DNA from: Halorussus aquaticus
GTDB taxonomy: Archaea > Halobacteriota > Halobacteria > Halobacteriales > Haladaptataceae
Direction of reading: 5' to 3'
NCBI RefSeq assembly: GCF_024218795.1
Contig: NZ_CP100400.1
Location: 1,116,001 to 1,180,000 of the forward strand
Length of the DNA stretch: 64,000 nucleotides
The notes under the pieces were generated by a model. It made no database searches. It saw nothing but the letters and a program-made list of their open reading frames with translations, and had not been told where the DNA came from. Shown here piece after piece: positions 54,976 to 64,000 of the stretch (the first letter of the stretch is position 1; each line of letters opens with the position of its first letter). Both the position numbers and the translations under genes were made by a program.

Positions 54976-56022
54976 ATGACCCGAATCGCCGTCGTGGGCG
55001 CGGGCGTGGCCGGACTCGGGGTCGCGTACGCGCTCCGCGAGACCGACGCCGAGGTTACCGTCTTCGAGCGCCGCGAGTCGGTCGGCGGCCGGGCGGCGAC
55101 CCGCCGCCGCGACGACTGCGTCTACGACGTGGGGGCAAACTACTGCAAGGACGACGACGAGCGCGTCACCGGCCTGCTGGCCGGGGAACTCGCCGACGGA
55201 CTCGTCGAGACCGAGGGACCGGTTTGGACCTTCGACGCCGACGGCGAGATATCCGAGGGCCGAGGCGACGACGCCCCGAAGTGGACCTACCGCGAGGGAC
55301 TGGCCGCGCTGGGCGACCGACTCCGCGAAGCCAGCGGAGCGACTGTCAGGACGGGGACCGAGGTCGCGGCGCTCGCCCGCGAAAGCGCGGCCACCGGGTC
55401 GGAGAGCGACGGTTGGCGCGTCGAGACCGACTCCGGCGACGAACTCGCGGCCGACGGACTCGTCCTGACCCCGCCCGCGCCGACGACCGCTTACCTGCTC
55501 GACCGGGCCGACTGGAACGACCCGCTCCGCGGGGACCTCGTGGACGCCGCGGCGGACGTGCCCTACCGGACCCTGCTCTCGGTCGCGCTCCACTACCCAT
55601 ACCGCGCGGACCTGCCCTACTACGCTCTCGTGAACGCCGACAAGGACCACGACCTCGGCTGGGTTTCCCGCGAGGAGTGCAAGCCCGGTCACGTCCCCGG
55701 AGGCGAGAGTCTGCTCGTCGTCCAGCCCTCCCCCGAGTGGTCGCGGAACCGCTACGACGACGCCGACGACGAAATCGCGGTGGCGGCCGCCGACCGGGTC
55801 GCCGAACTGCTGGACGACCCCGACCGCTACCAGTTCGACTGGGCAGACGTGGTGCGGTGGCGCGACGCGCTCCCGGATTCGGGGGCCGACCGCGCGACCC
55901 TCGACCGCGGGGCCGACGCCGACCTCTTCTTCGCTGGCGACTGGGTAGTGGGCGAGGGTCGAGTTCACGCCGCGCTCCGGTCCGGACTGGAAACCGGCGA
56001 GCGAATCGCCGAGACGCTCTGA
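54976..56022 (+). CDS. NAD(P)/FAD-dependent oxidoreductase (renalase-like, amine oxidase fold)
   Basis: 348 residues from the ATG at 54976. FAD-binding GxGxxG motif IAVVGAGVAGLGVAYAL, then FERRESVGGRAATRR (second FAD motif) and, near the C-terminus, FFAGDWVVGEGRVHAALRSGLETGERIAETL, the typical FAD-contact motif of this group. It probably oxidises a reduced pyridine nucleotide isomer or another small substrate; the exact reaction is not clear. Confidence 0.88.
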   Translation: MTRIAVVGAGVAGLGVAYALRETDAEVTVFERRESVGGRAATRRRDDCVYDVGANYCKDDDERVTGLLAGELADGLVETEGPVWTFDADGEISEGRGDDAPKWTYREGLAALGDRLREASGATVRTGTEVAALARESAATGSESDGWRVETDSGDELAADGLVLTPPAPTTAYLLDRADWNDPLRGDLVDAAADVPYRTLLSVALHYPYRADLPYYALVNADKDHDLGWVSREECKPGHVPGGESLLVVQPSPEWSRNRYDDADDEIAVAAADRVAELLDDPDRYQFDWADVVRWRDALPDSGADRATLDRGADADLFFAGDWVVGEGRVHAALRSGLETGERIAETL

Positions 56023-56102
56023 ACGGCTCCTTTCAGTCTCGACTCCGCTCGGAACCGTTCGGAATGGCGGACCTTTTTGGGACGCCGCGTCAATCGACGG
56101 CC

Positions 56103-56384
56103 ATGTCCGAACCCGGCGTCTTGGAGTCGCTCCCCGACCGTTCGATGAAGCGGTCCGAAGTGGAGGAACTCGGCGAGAGCGACGCGGTCGATTGGGTCGC
56201 GGTTCTCCGGACCGGAAACGGTCCGCGACGAAACATGGTCAACGCGTGGATTATCGAGACCAGCGGGACCGCACACGTCCTGCTGTACGAACTCGACGGG
56301 TGGGTCTCGCAGGGGTCGTTCGACCCAGATGGGCTGACCGCCGACGAGAAACTCGAACGCGGCGAAGACGTGCTGGACTTCTGA
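56103..56384 (+). CDS. Conserved haloarchaeal protein (93 aa)
   Basis: MSEPGVLESLPDRSMKRSEVEELGESDAVDWVAVLRTGNGPRRNMVNAWIIETSGTAHVLLYELDGWVSQGSFDPDGLTADEKLERGEDVLDF. A compact alpha/beta domain with conserved-looking WVAVLRTGNGP and AWIIETSG blocks. It follows the FAD oxidoreductase by about 80 bp on the same strand. No function could be assigned. Confidence 0.75.
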   Translation: MSEPGVLESLPDRSMKRSEVEELGESDAVDWVAVLRTGNGPRRNMVNAWIIETSGTAHVLLYELDGWVSQGSFDPDGLTADEKLERGEDVLDF

Positions 56385-56417
56385 GTCCGTCGGCGGTTTC
56401 CGTTCTCACTCGGCGGT

Positions 56418-57746
56418 CTACGGTCCCGTGGCGTTCGTCCGCGCGGCGTCCGCCGCCGACGCGGGTTGGACGACGGTGGTGGTGGGCGTTTCGGTCGTGG
56501 TCTCGGTCGTCGTAGTCGTCTGCGTCGTGGTCGTCCCCGGCGTGGTCGTCCGCGGTTGCGCCGGAATCGACGGCCGTTCGCCGAGCGTCACCTGCACCGT
56601 CCGATTCGCGCCGTCCCGAAGCACTGTCAGGTTCACCGTCTCGCCCGGTCGCGTTTCGAGCAGCAGGAACGTCAGCAGGTCCTCCGTGTCCTCGATGGTC
56701 CGCCCGTCGGCCGCGAGGATGACGTCGCCGTCGTACGGCAGACCGGTCCGCTTGTCGATGGCCGGTGCCGGTCGCAGCACCTCGGCGGCCGGACTGTCCG
56801 GCACGACGTCGGCCACCATCACGCCCCGGACCACGCTGAGGTTGTTCACCTCGGCGAGCGTCGGCCCGACGGAGACGGGTCGAATCCCGAGGAACGAGTG
56901 ACGGTAGGTCCCGGTCTCGACGAGCGCCGGAACGACCTCCCGAACCACGCTGGCGTCGATGGCGAAGTTGATGCCCGCGTCGAGGGGACCGGCACCGGCG
57001 TAGTTCACGCCGACGACCCGCCCCTCGCAGTTGACCAGCGCCCCGCCGCTGTTCCCCGGATTCACGGCGGCGTCTACCTGTATCGTGTTCGGGATGACGC
57101 TGGTGAGGTTGTGCTGGTACTGGACCGTGACGGCCCGCTCGGTGCCGCTGACGACGCCGGTACTTATCGACTCTTCGAGGCCGAGCGGGTTCCCGAACAC
57201 CGCGACGGGTTGCCCGCGCTCGACCGATTGTCGCGCGAGTTCGAGCGCAGTGGCCGATTCGGGCGCGTTCTCGACGCTGAGTACCGCGAGGTCCGTCGAT
57301 AGGTCCGCCCCGACGAGTTCGGCCTCGCGCCACCGACCGCCGGCGAACTGCACGTCGTACTCGGTCGCGTTGAACGCGACGTGCCAGTTCGTGACGACGT
57401 ACGCCGTCGAGCCCTCGATTCGGTACACCCACCCCGACCCGCCACCGAGGACGCCCGTCTCGTTCGAGGCGTTGATGGCGACGGTCCCGTTCGACACCCT
57501 GTCGTACAACTGCCGGTAGTTACAGGTCGCTTGCCGCCGGTTTACCGCCGCGTCCGCACGGAACGCACCGGAAGATACCGCCGCGTCGCTCGCCGGTGCC
57601 TGCGATGCGACGTCCGCGCTCGCTCCCGCTCTCTCGGACGCGTCGCTCGGTTGCGCGTGCTGTGCTCCCGGACTCGTCACTCCGCCGACGGACCCCGCGC
57701 TCATCAGTGCGAGGACGAGAAGTCCCGCGAACAGTCGGTTCCCCAT
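56418..57746 (-). CDS. HtrA/DegP-like trypsin-fold serine protease with PDZ domain, secreted
   Basis: 442 residues with a signal peptide (AGLLVLALMSAGSVGG) and a Thr-rich C-terminal tail. Catalytic triad: His in TNWHVAF, Asp in STDLAVL, Ser in NPGNSGGALVN. A PDZ domain (RGVMVADVVPDSPAAEVLRPA... DVILAADGRTIEDTEDL) follows. The Thr/Pro-rich tail (residues about 395-442) suits a surface-exposed stalk; no anchor motif is seen, and the last residues are NATGP. Quality-control protease outside the cell is the family role. Confidence 0.92.
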   Translation of the reverse strand: MGNRLFAGLLVLALMSAGSVGGVTSPGAQHAQPSDASERAGASADVASQAPASDAAVSSGAFRADAAVNRRQATCNYRQLYDRVSNGTVAINASNETGVLGGGSGWVYRIEGSTAYVVTNWHVAFNATEYDVQFAGGRWREAELVGADLSTDLAVLSVENAPESATALELARQSVERGQPVAVFGNPLGLEESISTGVVSGTERAVTVQYQHNLTSVIPNTIQVDAAVNPGNSGGALVNCEGRVVGVNYAGAGPLDAGINFAIDASVVREVVPALVETGTYRHSFLGIRPVSVGPTLAEVNNLSVVRGVMVADVVPDSPAAEVLRPAPAIDKRTGLPYDGDVILAADGRTIEDTEDLLTFLLLETRPGETVNLTVLRDGANRTVQVTLGERPSIPAQPRTTTPGTTTTQTTTTTETTTETPTTTVVQPASAADAARTNATGP

Positions 57747-57800
57747 TCCCGACGAACGACGCGACGGCGACGGTAATGAAAGTACGGGACCCCGAACAGG

Positions 57801-59063
57801 TTAATCGCCGAACAGGCTGGCGTGGACCGGCGCGAACTCGCGCTCGTCGGCGTCGCTGACCGCCCGGCCCTCGACGCCCGCCGCGAGGAAGTCCCGAATC
57901 GGCGGGCCGACTTCCTCGGGTTCCACGAGGAAGGCGTCGTGGCCGTGGTCGCTCTCGACGACGTGGTTGGCGACGTCCACGCCCGCCGTCTCGAACGCCG
58001 CCGAGAGGCGCTCGGCCTGTTCGACCGTGAAGTGCCAGTCGCCGGTGAAGCTGACCACCAGCGCCTCGCCGGAGAACCCGGCGAGCGCGTCGGCGTCCGA
58101 GTCGTAGCCCGACGAGAGGTCGTAGTCGTCCATCGCCCGCGTCAGGTAGAGGTAGCTGTTGGCGTCGAACCGCTCGACGAACTTCTCGGCCTGATAGTCG
58201 AGGTACGACTCGACTTCGCGGTAGGGGAAGAAGTCGCCCGCGGGGTCGCCCGGCGCGAAGGCGTCGGCCATCGCGGCCCGGCCCGCCGACCGCCTGCCGA
58301 ACTTCCGGTCCATCGACTCCTTCGAGAGGTAGCTGACGTGGCCCAACTGGCGCGCGACGGCGAGGCCCTCGTCCGGTTCGCCCCGTTCCTCGGCCTCGGA
58401 CTCGCCCGAGGAGTCCCCGGTCGCTTCGTCTCCGGCGATGTCGTAGTAGTCGCCGCCGTTCCAGTTCGGGTCGGTCGTGATGGCCCGGCGCGCGACGGCG
58501 TCGATGGCGAGCATCTGGGGGTCGAGTCGCGCCGCGGTGGCGACCGGAATCACGCGGTCCACGCGCTCCGGGTAGCGCTTGGCCCACTCCAAGACGTTCA
58601 TGCCGCCGACGCTCCCGCCCACGACGGCGTGGAGCGGGCCGACCCCGAGGTGGTCGAGCAGGCGGGCCTGCGCGCGGGTCCAGTCGCCGACGGTCACGGC
58701 CGGGAAGTCGGTGCCGTAGGGTTCGCCGGTCTCGGGGTCGATGCTGGCGGGACCGGTCGTGCCGTAGCACGACCCCGGCACGTTCGCGCAGACGACGTAG
58801 TACTCGCGGGTGTCGATGGCCTTGCCCGGACCGACCACGTCGCTCCACCACGCCGCGGCCTGTCCGCCCGTGCCGTTTCCGTCCGCGGGGTCGCCCCGCT
58901 TCGGCCCGGTCACGTGGGCGCTCCCGGTCAGGGCGTGACAGACCAGCACCGCGTTGTCGCCGTCGTACTCGCCGTAGGTCTCGTAGGCGACTTCGAGCGG
59001 GACCGACCGGCCGCACTCGAACTCGAACGCCCCGAGGTCGGCGGTGTCGCGGGTGCGGTTCAT
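57801..59063 (-). CDS. metX: Homoserine O-acetyltransferase
   Basis: 420 residues from the ATG at 59061-59063, alpha/beta hydrolase fold. Features: [15 protein letters not shown], nucleophile Ser in [14 protein letters not shown] (GxSxGG), and the acid and base near FTGDWHFT and SDHGHDAFL. It activates homoserine for direct sulfhydrylation. A disordered 25-residue insertion ([19 protein letters not shown]) is added. It overlaps the upstream metY by 4 nt. Confidence 0.96.
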   Translation of the reverse strand: MNRTRDTADLGAFEFECGRSVPLEVAYETYGEYDGDNAVLVCHALTGSAHVTGPKRGDPADGNGTGGQAAAWWSDVVGPGKAIDTREYYVVCANVPGSCYGTTGPASIDPETGEPYGTDFPAVTVGDWTRAQARLLDHLGVGPLHAVVGGSVGGMNVLEWAKRYPERVDRVIPVATAARLDPQMLAIDAVARRAITTDPNWNGGDYYDIAGDEATGDSSGESEAEERGEPDEGLAVARQLGHVSYLSKESMDRKFGRRSAGRAAMADAFAPGDPAGDFFPYREVESYLDYQAEKFVERFDANSYLYLTRAMDDYDLSSGYDSDADALAGFSGEALVVSFTGDWHFTVEQAERLSAAFETAGVDVANHVVESDHGHDAFLVEPEEVGPPIRDFLAAGVEGRAVSDADEREFAPVHASLFGD

Positions 59064-60385
59064 GTTCCGTCTGTCGCTCCTGTCGCGTCGCTCGTCGATT
59101 CCTCGATGGCGCGCTCCACGTCGGCCAGCAGGTCGGCGGGGTCCTCGATGCCGACCGAGAGCCGAATCAGGTCGGGCGAGACCCCGGCGTCGCGCTGTTC
59201 CTCGCGCGACAACTGGGCGTGGGTCGTGCTTGCGGGGTGGATGACGAGGGTCTTGGCGTCGCCGACGTTGGCGAGGAAACTGGCGAGTTCGACGTTCTCG
59301 CAGAACCGCTTGCCCGCCTCGAATCCTTCTTCGAGTCCGAACGCTATCATGCCGCCGTAGCCGCCCTCCAGATACTCGCTGGCGTTGTCGTGCGTTTCGT
59401 GGCTCTCTAGCCCGGGGTACGCGACCCACGCCACGTCGTCGCGGTCCGCGAGGTACTCCGCCAGAATCGCGGCGTTCTCGCAGTGGCGCGCCATCCGGAG
59501 CGGGAACGACTCGATGCCCTGTATGGTCTGCCACGCGTCGAACGGCGACTGCTGGTTGCCGAGGCTCCGGAGCGCGCGGAACCGGGCCGCGGCCGCGAGC
59601 GGCGCGTCCGGGAAGTCCGCCGAGAAGTCGGTGCCGTTGTAGGCCGGATTCTCTCCCGCGAGTTCGGGGTAGTCGTCGGCGTGGGCCTGCCAGTCGAAGC
59701 TTCCGCCGTCCACGAGGACGCCGCCGACCGTGGTACCGCTCCCGTGGAGCCACTTCGTGGTGGACTCCCAGACCGCGTCCGCGCCGTGTTCGAGGGGCCG
59801 ACAGAGCGCGGGCGTGGCGAAGGTGTTGTCCACGACAAGGGGCGCTCCGGCGTCGTGGGCGATGTCGGCGACGCGCTCGAAGTCCGGCGTCACCAGCGAG
59901 GGGTTGCCGATGGTCTCGACGTGGACGAACGCGGTGTCCTCGTCCACGGCCTCCTCGTAGGCCTCGTAGTCGAGGGTGTCCACGAACCGGGGTTCGACCC
60001 CGCGCTTGCTCGCGTTGTGGCTGAGGTGGGCAGTGGTCCCGCCGTAGGTGTCGGTCGAGCAGACCACGTTGTCGCCTTGCCCGGCGAGGACGAGGACCAG
60101 CGAGTCGAAGGCGGCCATCCCGCTCGCGGTGGCGACCGCCCCCGCGCCGCCCTCCAGCGAGGCGACGCGCTCTTCGAGGGCGCGAGTCGTCGGGTTCGAG
60201 ATGCGCGAGTAGACGTCGCCCTCGGCGTCGAGCGCGTAGAGGTCCGCGGCGCGGTCGGCGTCGCCGAACTGGTAGGAGGTCGTCTGGTAGATGGGCGGCG
60301 CTCGCGCCCCGGTCGCGGGGTCGGCCCCGTACCCCGCGTGGAGGCTTCGCGTGTCGAAGCGCGGCTGGTCGTCCTCGGAGGTCAT
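59060..60385 (-). CDS. metY: O-acetylhomoserine sulfhydrylase (Cys/Met metabolism PLP enzyme)
   Basis: 441 residues, PLP fold type I. The lysine binding PLP is in [45 protein letters not shown] and VVDNTFATP are family marks. It makes homocysteine from O-acetylhomoserine and sulfide. It forms an operon with metX through an ATGA overlap and has a TATA box about 30 nt upstream. Confidence 0.96.
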   Translation of the reverse strand: MTSEDDQPRFDTRSLHAGYGADPATGARAPPIYQTTSYQFGDADRAADLYALDAEGDVYSRISNPTTRALEERVASLEGGAGAVATASGMAAFDSLVLVLAGQGDNVVCSTDTYGGTTAHLSHNASKRGVEPRFVDTLDYEAYEEAVDEDTAFVHVETIGNPSLVTPDFERVADIAHDAGAPLVVDNTFATPALCRPLEHGADAVWESTTKWLHGSGTTVGGVLVDGGSFDWQAHADDYPELAGENPAYNGTDFSADFPDAPLAAAARFRALRSLGNQQSPFDAWQTIQGIESFPLRMARHCENAAILAEYLADRDDVAWVAYPGLESHETHDNASEYLEGGYGGMIAFGLEEGFEAGKRFCENVELASFLANVGDAKTLVIHPASTTHAQLSREEQRDAGVSPDLIRLSVGIEDPADLLADVERAIEESTSDATGATDGT

Positions 60386-60410
60386 GTACTACACTCATAT
60401 TTCTACGGAG

Positions 60411-60420
60411 AGTTATAACC
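60411..60420 (-). promoter_or_regulatory. TATA element of the metY-metX operon
   Basis: On the minus strand GGTTATAACT is centred about 31 nt before the metY ATG at 60385, supporting a leaderless transcript. Confidence 0.6.
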
Positions 60421-60554
60421 GAGAGTTACGGCAAGGCTTGCAGAAGCGGGCGCAGTCTCCGACTCGGTCGTGTCTCAGTGGCGTCCGGGGACCGGCGAAC
60501 GAACGTCGCGAATCCATAACCGTATTGACGAACGGGGGTGAAGCGAACTCTCCC

Positions 60555-61085
60555 ATGGCCGACGTGACTATCGAAATCGTCGACTACGACCCGGCGTGGC
60601 CGGTCCGGTTCGAGCGAGAGGCCGACCGCATGGCCGAGATACTCGGCGACCGCGTCGTCAGCATCGAGCACATCGGGAGCACCGCCGTCCCGGGGCTGGC
60701 CGCCAAGCCCATCGTCGACATCGTCCCGGTCGTCGCCGACGTGGACGACGGCGAGGTCTGCGCGCGACGACTGGCGGAGGCCGGATACTACCGGAGCCAC
60801 AAGGACCGGGGCGACGACTGGATCGAACTCGGCCGGGAGGCTGACGACGGTCAGGAGTTCAACGTGCACATACGACCGCGCGACTCCGAACGTCTGCGGC
60901 GGAACCTCCTGCTGCGGGACTACCTCCGGGACCACCCGGACGCTCACGAGGAGTACGCACGGGTGAAGCGCGAGGCCGCGGCGAAGCACCCCGAAGACCC
61001 CGACGCGTACACCCGGGCGAAGTCCGCGGTCATCGAGTCCATCCTCGGGCGGGCGCGGGAAGCGGGGTACGAGCCGGACATCTGA
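60555..61085 (+). CDS. GrpB family protein (UPF0157, nucleotidyltransferase-like fold)
   Basis: 176 residues from the ATG at 60555. Typical blocks: VDYDPAWPVRFEREADRM, IEHIGSTAVPGLAAKPIVDIVPVV and FNVHIRPRDSERLRRNLLLRDYLR. The GSTAVPGLAAKPIVDI motif resembles the nucleotidyltransferase core. It may be a dephospho-CoA kinase-associated or stress-related enzyme; no substrate is established. Confidence 0.9.
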   Translation: MADVTIEIVDYDPAWPVRFEREADRMAEILGDRVVSIEHIGSTAVPGLAAKPIVDIVPVVADVDDGEVCARRLAEAGYYRSHKDRGDDWIELGREADDGQEFNVHIRPRDSERLRRNLLLRDYLRDHPDAHEEYARVKREAAAKHPEDPDAYTRAKSAVIESILGRAREAGYEPDI

Positions 61086-61145
61086 CGTATCTGCCCGCCT
61101 CCCGAGGGACCCAGCGCTTTAGCGACTCCCCGTTGTACCCCCGTC

Positions 61146-62198
61146 GTGGACCGACGCGACTTCATCTCGCGCGTGGGTGTTAGTGCGCTCGCGCCGGACC
61201 TCGCCCGCGGGACGAGGCTCCGACAGCGAACGCGGCGCAGGGAGGACCGACAGGACACCTACCGTAATCCCGTCTACGACTACGTCTTCCCGGACCCCGA
61301 CGTGCTTCGCGTCGATGGCACCTACTACGCCTACGGAACGTACCACCCGTGGAAACCGGGCGTCGGTCCCGACCGAGAACTCGTCCCCGTCCTGCGGTCG
61401 CCGAACCTCGTGGACTGGACGCCGGTCGGTCCCGCCTTCGAGGAGGAACCCCCGTGGTCGCAGTACCGCGGTCTCTGGGCACCCGGCGTGGGACGACTCG
61501 ACGGCCGGACGGCGCTCTACTACTCCGACTCCGAGTTCGGGGCCGACAACCCCGGAATCGGGGTCGCAACCGCGCCCGACCCCGCGGGACCCTTCGAACC
61601 GCGGGGCGGTCTCTTCCGGAGCGAGCGAATCGGGGTGCCCAACTCCATCGACCCGATGCTGTTCGTCCGCGACGGGACGCCGTACCTGTTCTGGGGGAGC
61701 CACCGCGGCATCTACGGCGTCCGACTCGCCGGGGACGGACTCTCCGTGGCGGGCGACACGTTCCAGATTGCGGGCCGGGGCGTCGAAGCGCCCTACGTCG
61801 TCGAGCGCGGCGGCTACTTCTACTTCTTCGGCTCTCGGGGCACCTGCTGTGCGGGCGCAGAGAGCACCTACTACGTCGTCGTCGGCCGGTCCGAGACCCT
61901 CCGGGGACCGTACCGCAACCGCGCCGGGAAACGACTCACGCTCGCAGACGCGACCGGGACCACGATACTGGAGGGCGGCGAGCGGTTCCTCGCGCCGGGC
62001 CACTGTGCGGTGGTTCGGGACGAGCGCGGCGGGTGGTGGATGCTCTACCACGCCTACGTCGCCGGGAACGCGTGGGTCGGCGACACCCCGCGCCGGGTCC
62101 TCATGCTCGACCGGATTCGGTGGGAGAACGGGTGGCCCGTGGTCGGCGAGGACGGCACGCCGAGCGCGACGGGGAGAGTCCCGCCGGTCGAGGGTTAG
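61146..62198 (+). CDS. Glycoside hydrolase family 43, probably Tat-exported
   Basis: 350 residues from the GTG at 61146 (MDRRDFISRVG, a short Tat-like signal). Five-bladed propeller motifs: NPVYDYVFPDPDVLRVDGTYYAYGT (catalytic base Asp), APGVGRLDGRTALYYS, NSIDPMLFVRDG (Asp) and RGVEAPYVVERGGYFYFFGS (acid Glu). These match arabinan/xylan-degrading GH43 enzymes. There are no other carbohydrate genes close by. A cluster of arginines (RLRQRTRRRED) sits between the signal and the propeller. Confidence 0.88.
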   Translation: MDRRDFISRVGVSALAPDLARGTRLRQRTRRREDRQDTYRNPVYDYVFPDPDVLRVDGTYYAYGTYHPWKPGVGPDRELVPVLRSPNLVDWTPVGPAFEEEPPWSQYRGLWAPGVGRLDGRTALYYSDSEFGADNPGIGVATAPDPAGPFEPRGGLFRSERIGVPNSIDPMLFVRDGTPYLFWGSHRGIYGVRLAGDGLSVAGDTFQIAGRGVEAPYVVERGGYFYFFGSRGTCCAGAESTYYVVVGRSETLRGPYRNRAGKRLTLADATGTTILEGGERFLAPGHCAVVRDERGGWWMLYHAYVAGNAWVGDTPRRVLMLDRIRWENGWPVVGEDGTPSATGRVPPVEG

Positions 62199-62404
62199 AA
62201 CGACCGGGCGACTCCGTACGCGACGAGGACGACGAACAGACCCACGAGTCCGAACAACCCGGCGAGGACGAGGCTGGTGACCTGTGCCTCACCGAGGACG
62301 TGGAACAGTTGGACCACCAGTAACACCACCAGCAGGGCCGTGACGCGGTCGAGTTTGCCTCCGAGTCGGTCTATCTCGGCCGCGAGGTCGTCCGAATCCG
62401 TCAT
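62195..62404 (-). CDS. Small membrane protein (69 aa)
   Basis: MTDSDDLAAEIDRLGGKLDRVTALLVVLLVVQLFHVLGEAQVTSLVLAGLFGLVGLFVVLVAYGVARSF. A polar N-terminal helix is followed by two hydrophobic helices. It is close to and on the same strand as the 79-residue membrane protein upstream (3 nt apart), a possible pair. It overlaps the GH43 end by 4 nt. Confidence 0.75.
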   Translation of the reverse strand: MTDSDDLAAEIDRLGGKLDRVTALLVVLLVVQLFHVLGEAQVTSLVLAGLFGLVGLFVVLVAYGVARSF

Positions 62405-62407
62405 CGG

Positions 62408-62647
62408 TCAGACGCCCTCCCCGGACAGCAGTCCGACGACCGACCTGCCCCAGAGGTACGCGAACCCGAAGACGAACACTGCGACACCGGCCAGCAGGGC
62501 GTCCACGTCTAGCAGTTTGAGCAGTTCGACCGCGAGGAGCGCGACGAGGAGGAGGAGGGCGATTCTGTCGAGGCGGGCGAGACGCGAAGCGTCTCGAAAC
62601 GCGAACGGTGAAACCGTGAGCGGGGCGAGCAGTTCGGGGTCGGCCAT
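62408..62647 (-). CDS. Small membrane protein (79 aa)
   Basis: From the ATG at 62645-62647: MADPELLAPLTVSPFAFRDASRLARLDRIALLLLVALLAVELLKLLDVDALLAGVAVFVFGFAYLWGRSVVGLLSGEGV. Two hydrophobic helices follow a polar N-terminus, mirroring the next gene downstream. The two lie 3 nt apart, so they are probably co-translated. Confidence 0.75.
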   Translation of the reverse strand: MADPELLAPLTVSPFAFRDASRLARLDRIALLLLVALLAVELLKLLDVDALLAGVAVFVFGFAYLWGRSVVGLLSGEGV

Positions 62648-62739
62648 GCGCGAGTGCTGGCAGCGACCCAACATCAACGTGTGGGGTTCGCTCTCTCCCC
62701 TCCGAAAATCATAGCATGCCCGACACCCAACTCCCAGTC

Positions 62740-63804
62740 ATGAACGACTTCGTCGTCCCGCCCGCGCTAGACCGCGGCGACAGGGTGGCAGTCGTCGCGC
62801 CCGGGTCCAACCGAGCCACCGAGTACCCGCACGTCTACGACCTCGGCCTGAAGCGCCTGCGGGAGGTGTTCGACCTCGAACCGGTCGAGTTCCCGACCGC
62901 GACGGAGGACAGCGACTACCTCTACGACCACCCCGAGGAGCGCGCCCGGGACGTGATGGACGCCTTCGCCGACCCCGAGATTTCGGGCGTCGTGACCGTC
63001 ATCGGCGGCTTCGAACAGGTTCGCATCCTGAAGCACCTCGACCCCGAAGTCCTCCGGGAGAACCCCACCAGATTCTACGGTATCAGCGACAACACCAACC
63101 TCGCGTGCTACCTCTGGAACCTCGGCGTCGTCTCGTTCTACGGCGGCACCGTGATGACCGACTTCGCCATGCAGGGGTCGATGCACGACTACACCGTCGA
63201 GTACCTCGAAACGGCGTTCTTCGCCGACGACCTCGACGCGTTCGGCGAGATTCGCCCCGCCGACGAGTTCACCGACGAGGACCTCGACTGGGCGGACCCC
63301 GACAATCTGGACGAGTACCGCGAGACGGAACCGAGTCCGGGGCGGACGTGGCGGGGCGGCGACCGCGCCGTCTCGGGCCGGACGTGGGGCGGGTGCGTCA
63401 GCACGCTCGACATGCAGTTGCGGACCGACCGCTACCTCCCTCCGGCCGAGGACCTCGACGGTCGAATCCTCCTGCTCGAAACCTCCGAGGAACTCCCCTC
63501 CGCGATGGACGTTCGGCAGTTCCTCATCGGAATGGGGGAGCGCGGCCTGCTGGAGCGGTTCGCGGGCGTCCTCGTCGGTCGCGCCAAGGCCCGCAACCTC
63601 TTCGAGGACCCCGGCCCGGAGGCCCGCGCCGAGTACCGCGAGCGACAGCGCGAGACCATCGCGGACGTGCTGGCGGAGTACAACCCGGACGCGCCCGTCG
63701 TCTTCGACGCGGAGTTCGGCCACACCGCACCGGTCGCGCCGGTTCCGGTCGGCGGGCGCGTCGAACTCGACCCGACCGAGGAGACCGTCGCGTTCGGCGG
63801 ATGA
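62740..63804 (+). CDS. S66 family peptidase (LD-carboxypeptidase/MccF-like)
   Basis: 354 residues from the ATG at 62740 (a Met 8 codons upstream, 62716, is the alternative; the TATA-like AAAATCATAG at 62704-62713 fits 62740 better). S66 marks are GDRVAVVAPGSNRAT, VVTVIGGFEQVRILKHLD, FYGISDNTNL (nucleophile Ser), LLLETSEELPS (catalytic Glu) and FDAEFGHTAPVAPVPVG (catalytic His). Relatives cleave microcin C-like or peptidoglycan-related substrates; archaea lack murein, so a detoxifying or peptide role is likely. Confidence 0.9.
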   Translation: MNDFVVPPALDRGDRVAVVAPGSNRATEYPHVYDLGLKRLREVFDLEPVEFPTATEDSDYLYDHPEERARDVMDAFADPEISGVVTVIGGFEQVRILKHLDPEVLRENPTRFYGISDNTNLACYLWNLGVVSFYGGTVMTDFAMQGSMHDYTVEYLETAFFADDLDAFGEIRPADEFTDEDLDWADPDNLDEYRETEPSPGRTWRGGDRAVSGRTWGGCVSTLDMQLRTDRYLPPAEDLDGRILLLETSEELPSAMDVRQFLIGMGERGLLERFAGVLVGRAKARNLFEDPGPEARAEYRERQRETIADVLAEYNPDAPVVFDAEFGHTAPVAPVPVGGRVELDPTEETVAFGG

Positions 63805-63820
63805 GTCCGGATTCACCGGC

Positions 63821-63827
63821 ATATAAG
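63821..63827 (+). promoter_or_regulatory. TATA element of the MFS transporter
   Basis: ATATAAG in a GC-rich context, about 36 nt before the GTG at 63860. Confidence 0.5.
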
Positions 63828-63859
63828 GCCGAGCGGTCCCCATCTCCGACCGTCTCACA

Positions 63860-64000
63860 GTGACCTCCGTCCGACGCGACCGACCGATACTCGCCGCCGT
63901 GGTGTTCGCCGTCCTGCTCGCGCAGGTACTCCTCTACCCCGGCGTCCCGGACCTCGTCGCGGCGGTCGGCGCGACCACCGCCCTCGACGCGAGCATGTGG
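63860..64000 (+). CDS. MFS transporter, N-terminal part (3' end outside window)
   Basis: The visible 47 codons (MTSVRRDRPILAAVVFAVLLAQVLLYPGVPDLVAAVGATTALDASMW) have a positively charged start and a first transmembrane helix, with the LYPGVPDLV block seen in haloarchaeal major facilitator transporters. The rest lies beyond the window, so the assignment is tentative. Confidence 0.6.
   Translation, partial: MTSVRRDRPILAAVVFAVLLAQVLLYPGVPDLVAAVGATTALDASMW

Overview
The window is chromosomal DNA of a haloarchaeon (class Halobacteria). The evidence is a high-GC sequence, strongly acidic proteins, Tat-dependent lipoproteins, a PGF-CTERM surface protein, HalOD1, HTH_10 and DUF7344 regulators, an archaeal MCM, a TFB, and AT-rich TATA boxes about 25-35 nt before start codons (leaderless transcripts). 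The gene set resembles Halorussus-like Haladaptataceae, but the genus cannot be fixed from the sequence. No rRNA, CRISPR array or prophage is visible.

Layout. 1-10 kb: a SRAP DNA-crosslink protein (cut by the window edge), a very long S8 surface protease broken by one frameshift, a lipoprotein carrying a propeptide-like domain, an M50/CBS intramembrane protease, a lone IS1341-type TnpB with an altered RuvC-II site, a GNAT and a cupin. 10-15 kb: a DUF5814-type helicase, a HalOD1 protein, an SLC13/RCK carrier and tRNA-Pro(UGG). 15-23.6 kb: a proline-catabolism module (aldehyde dehydrogenase, HTH_10 regulator, proline dehydrogenase) next to a five-gene branched-chain amino acid-type ABC transporter. 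The palindrome CCCGACCATGGTCGGG or a variant lies upstream of every transcription unit here, which suggests one regulon.

23.7-32.6 kb: mcm followed by small conserved haloarchaeal proteins of unknown function, a MinD-like ATPase, a TFB, and a second ParA-like protein whose P-loop has lost its lysines. 32.7-37 kb: a HAD phosphatase, a SHOCT protein and ileS. 37-39 kb: a more AT-rich accessory segment with a DUF7344 protein, a translationally coupled 56-residue protein, an HTH_10 regulator and a tiny membrane protein. 39-45.9 kb: prs, a beta-propeller protein, a minisatellite-bearing intergenic region, glmM, a coiled-coil protein, hisI and a CaCA exchanger with a duplicated linker.

46-64 kb: a secreted metalloprotease with calcium-type DxDxDG repeats, an IMPACT protein, an AI-2E-type permease, a PQQ-type sugar dehydrogenase, a broken small membrane-protein gene, an ACT-domain regulator, hisB, hisA, serB, a lipoprotein, an FAD oxidoreductase, an HtrA-like protease, the metX-metY methionine operon, a GrpB protein, a Tat-exported GH43, two small membrane proteins, an S66 peptidase and the start of an MFS transporter.

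Most genes are housekeeping or amino-acid metabolism. The parts most worth a second look are the shared operator set around proline and ABC-transporter genes, the mcm-MinD-TFB-pseudoParA cluster, the altered TnpB, and the protease/lipoprotein pair sharing a propeptide-like domain.
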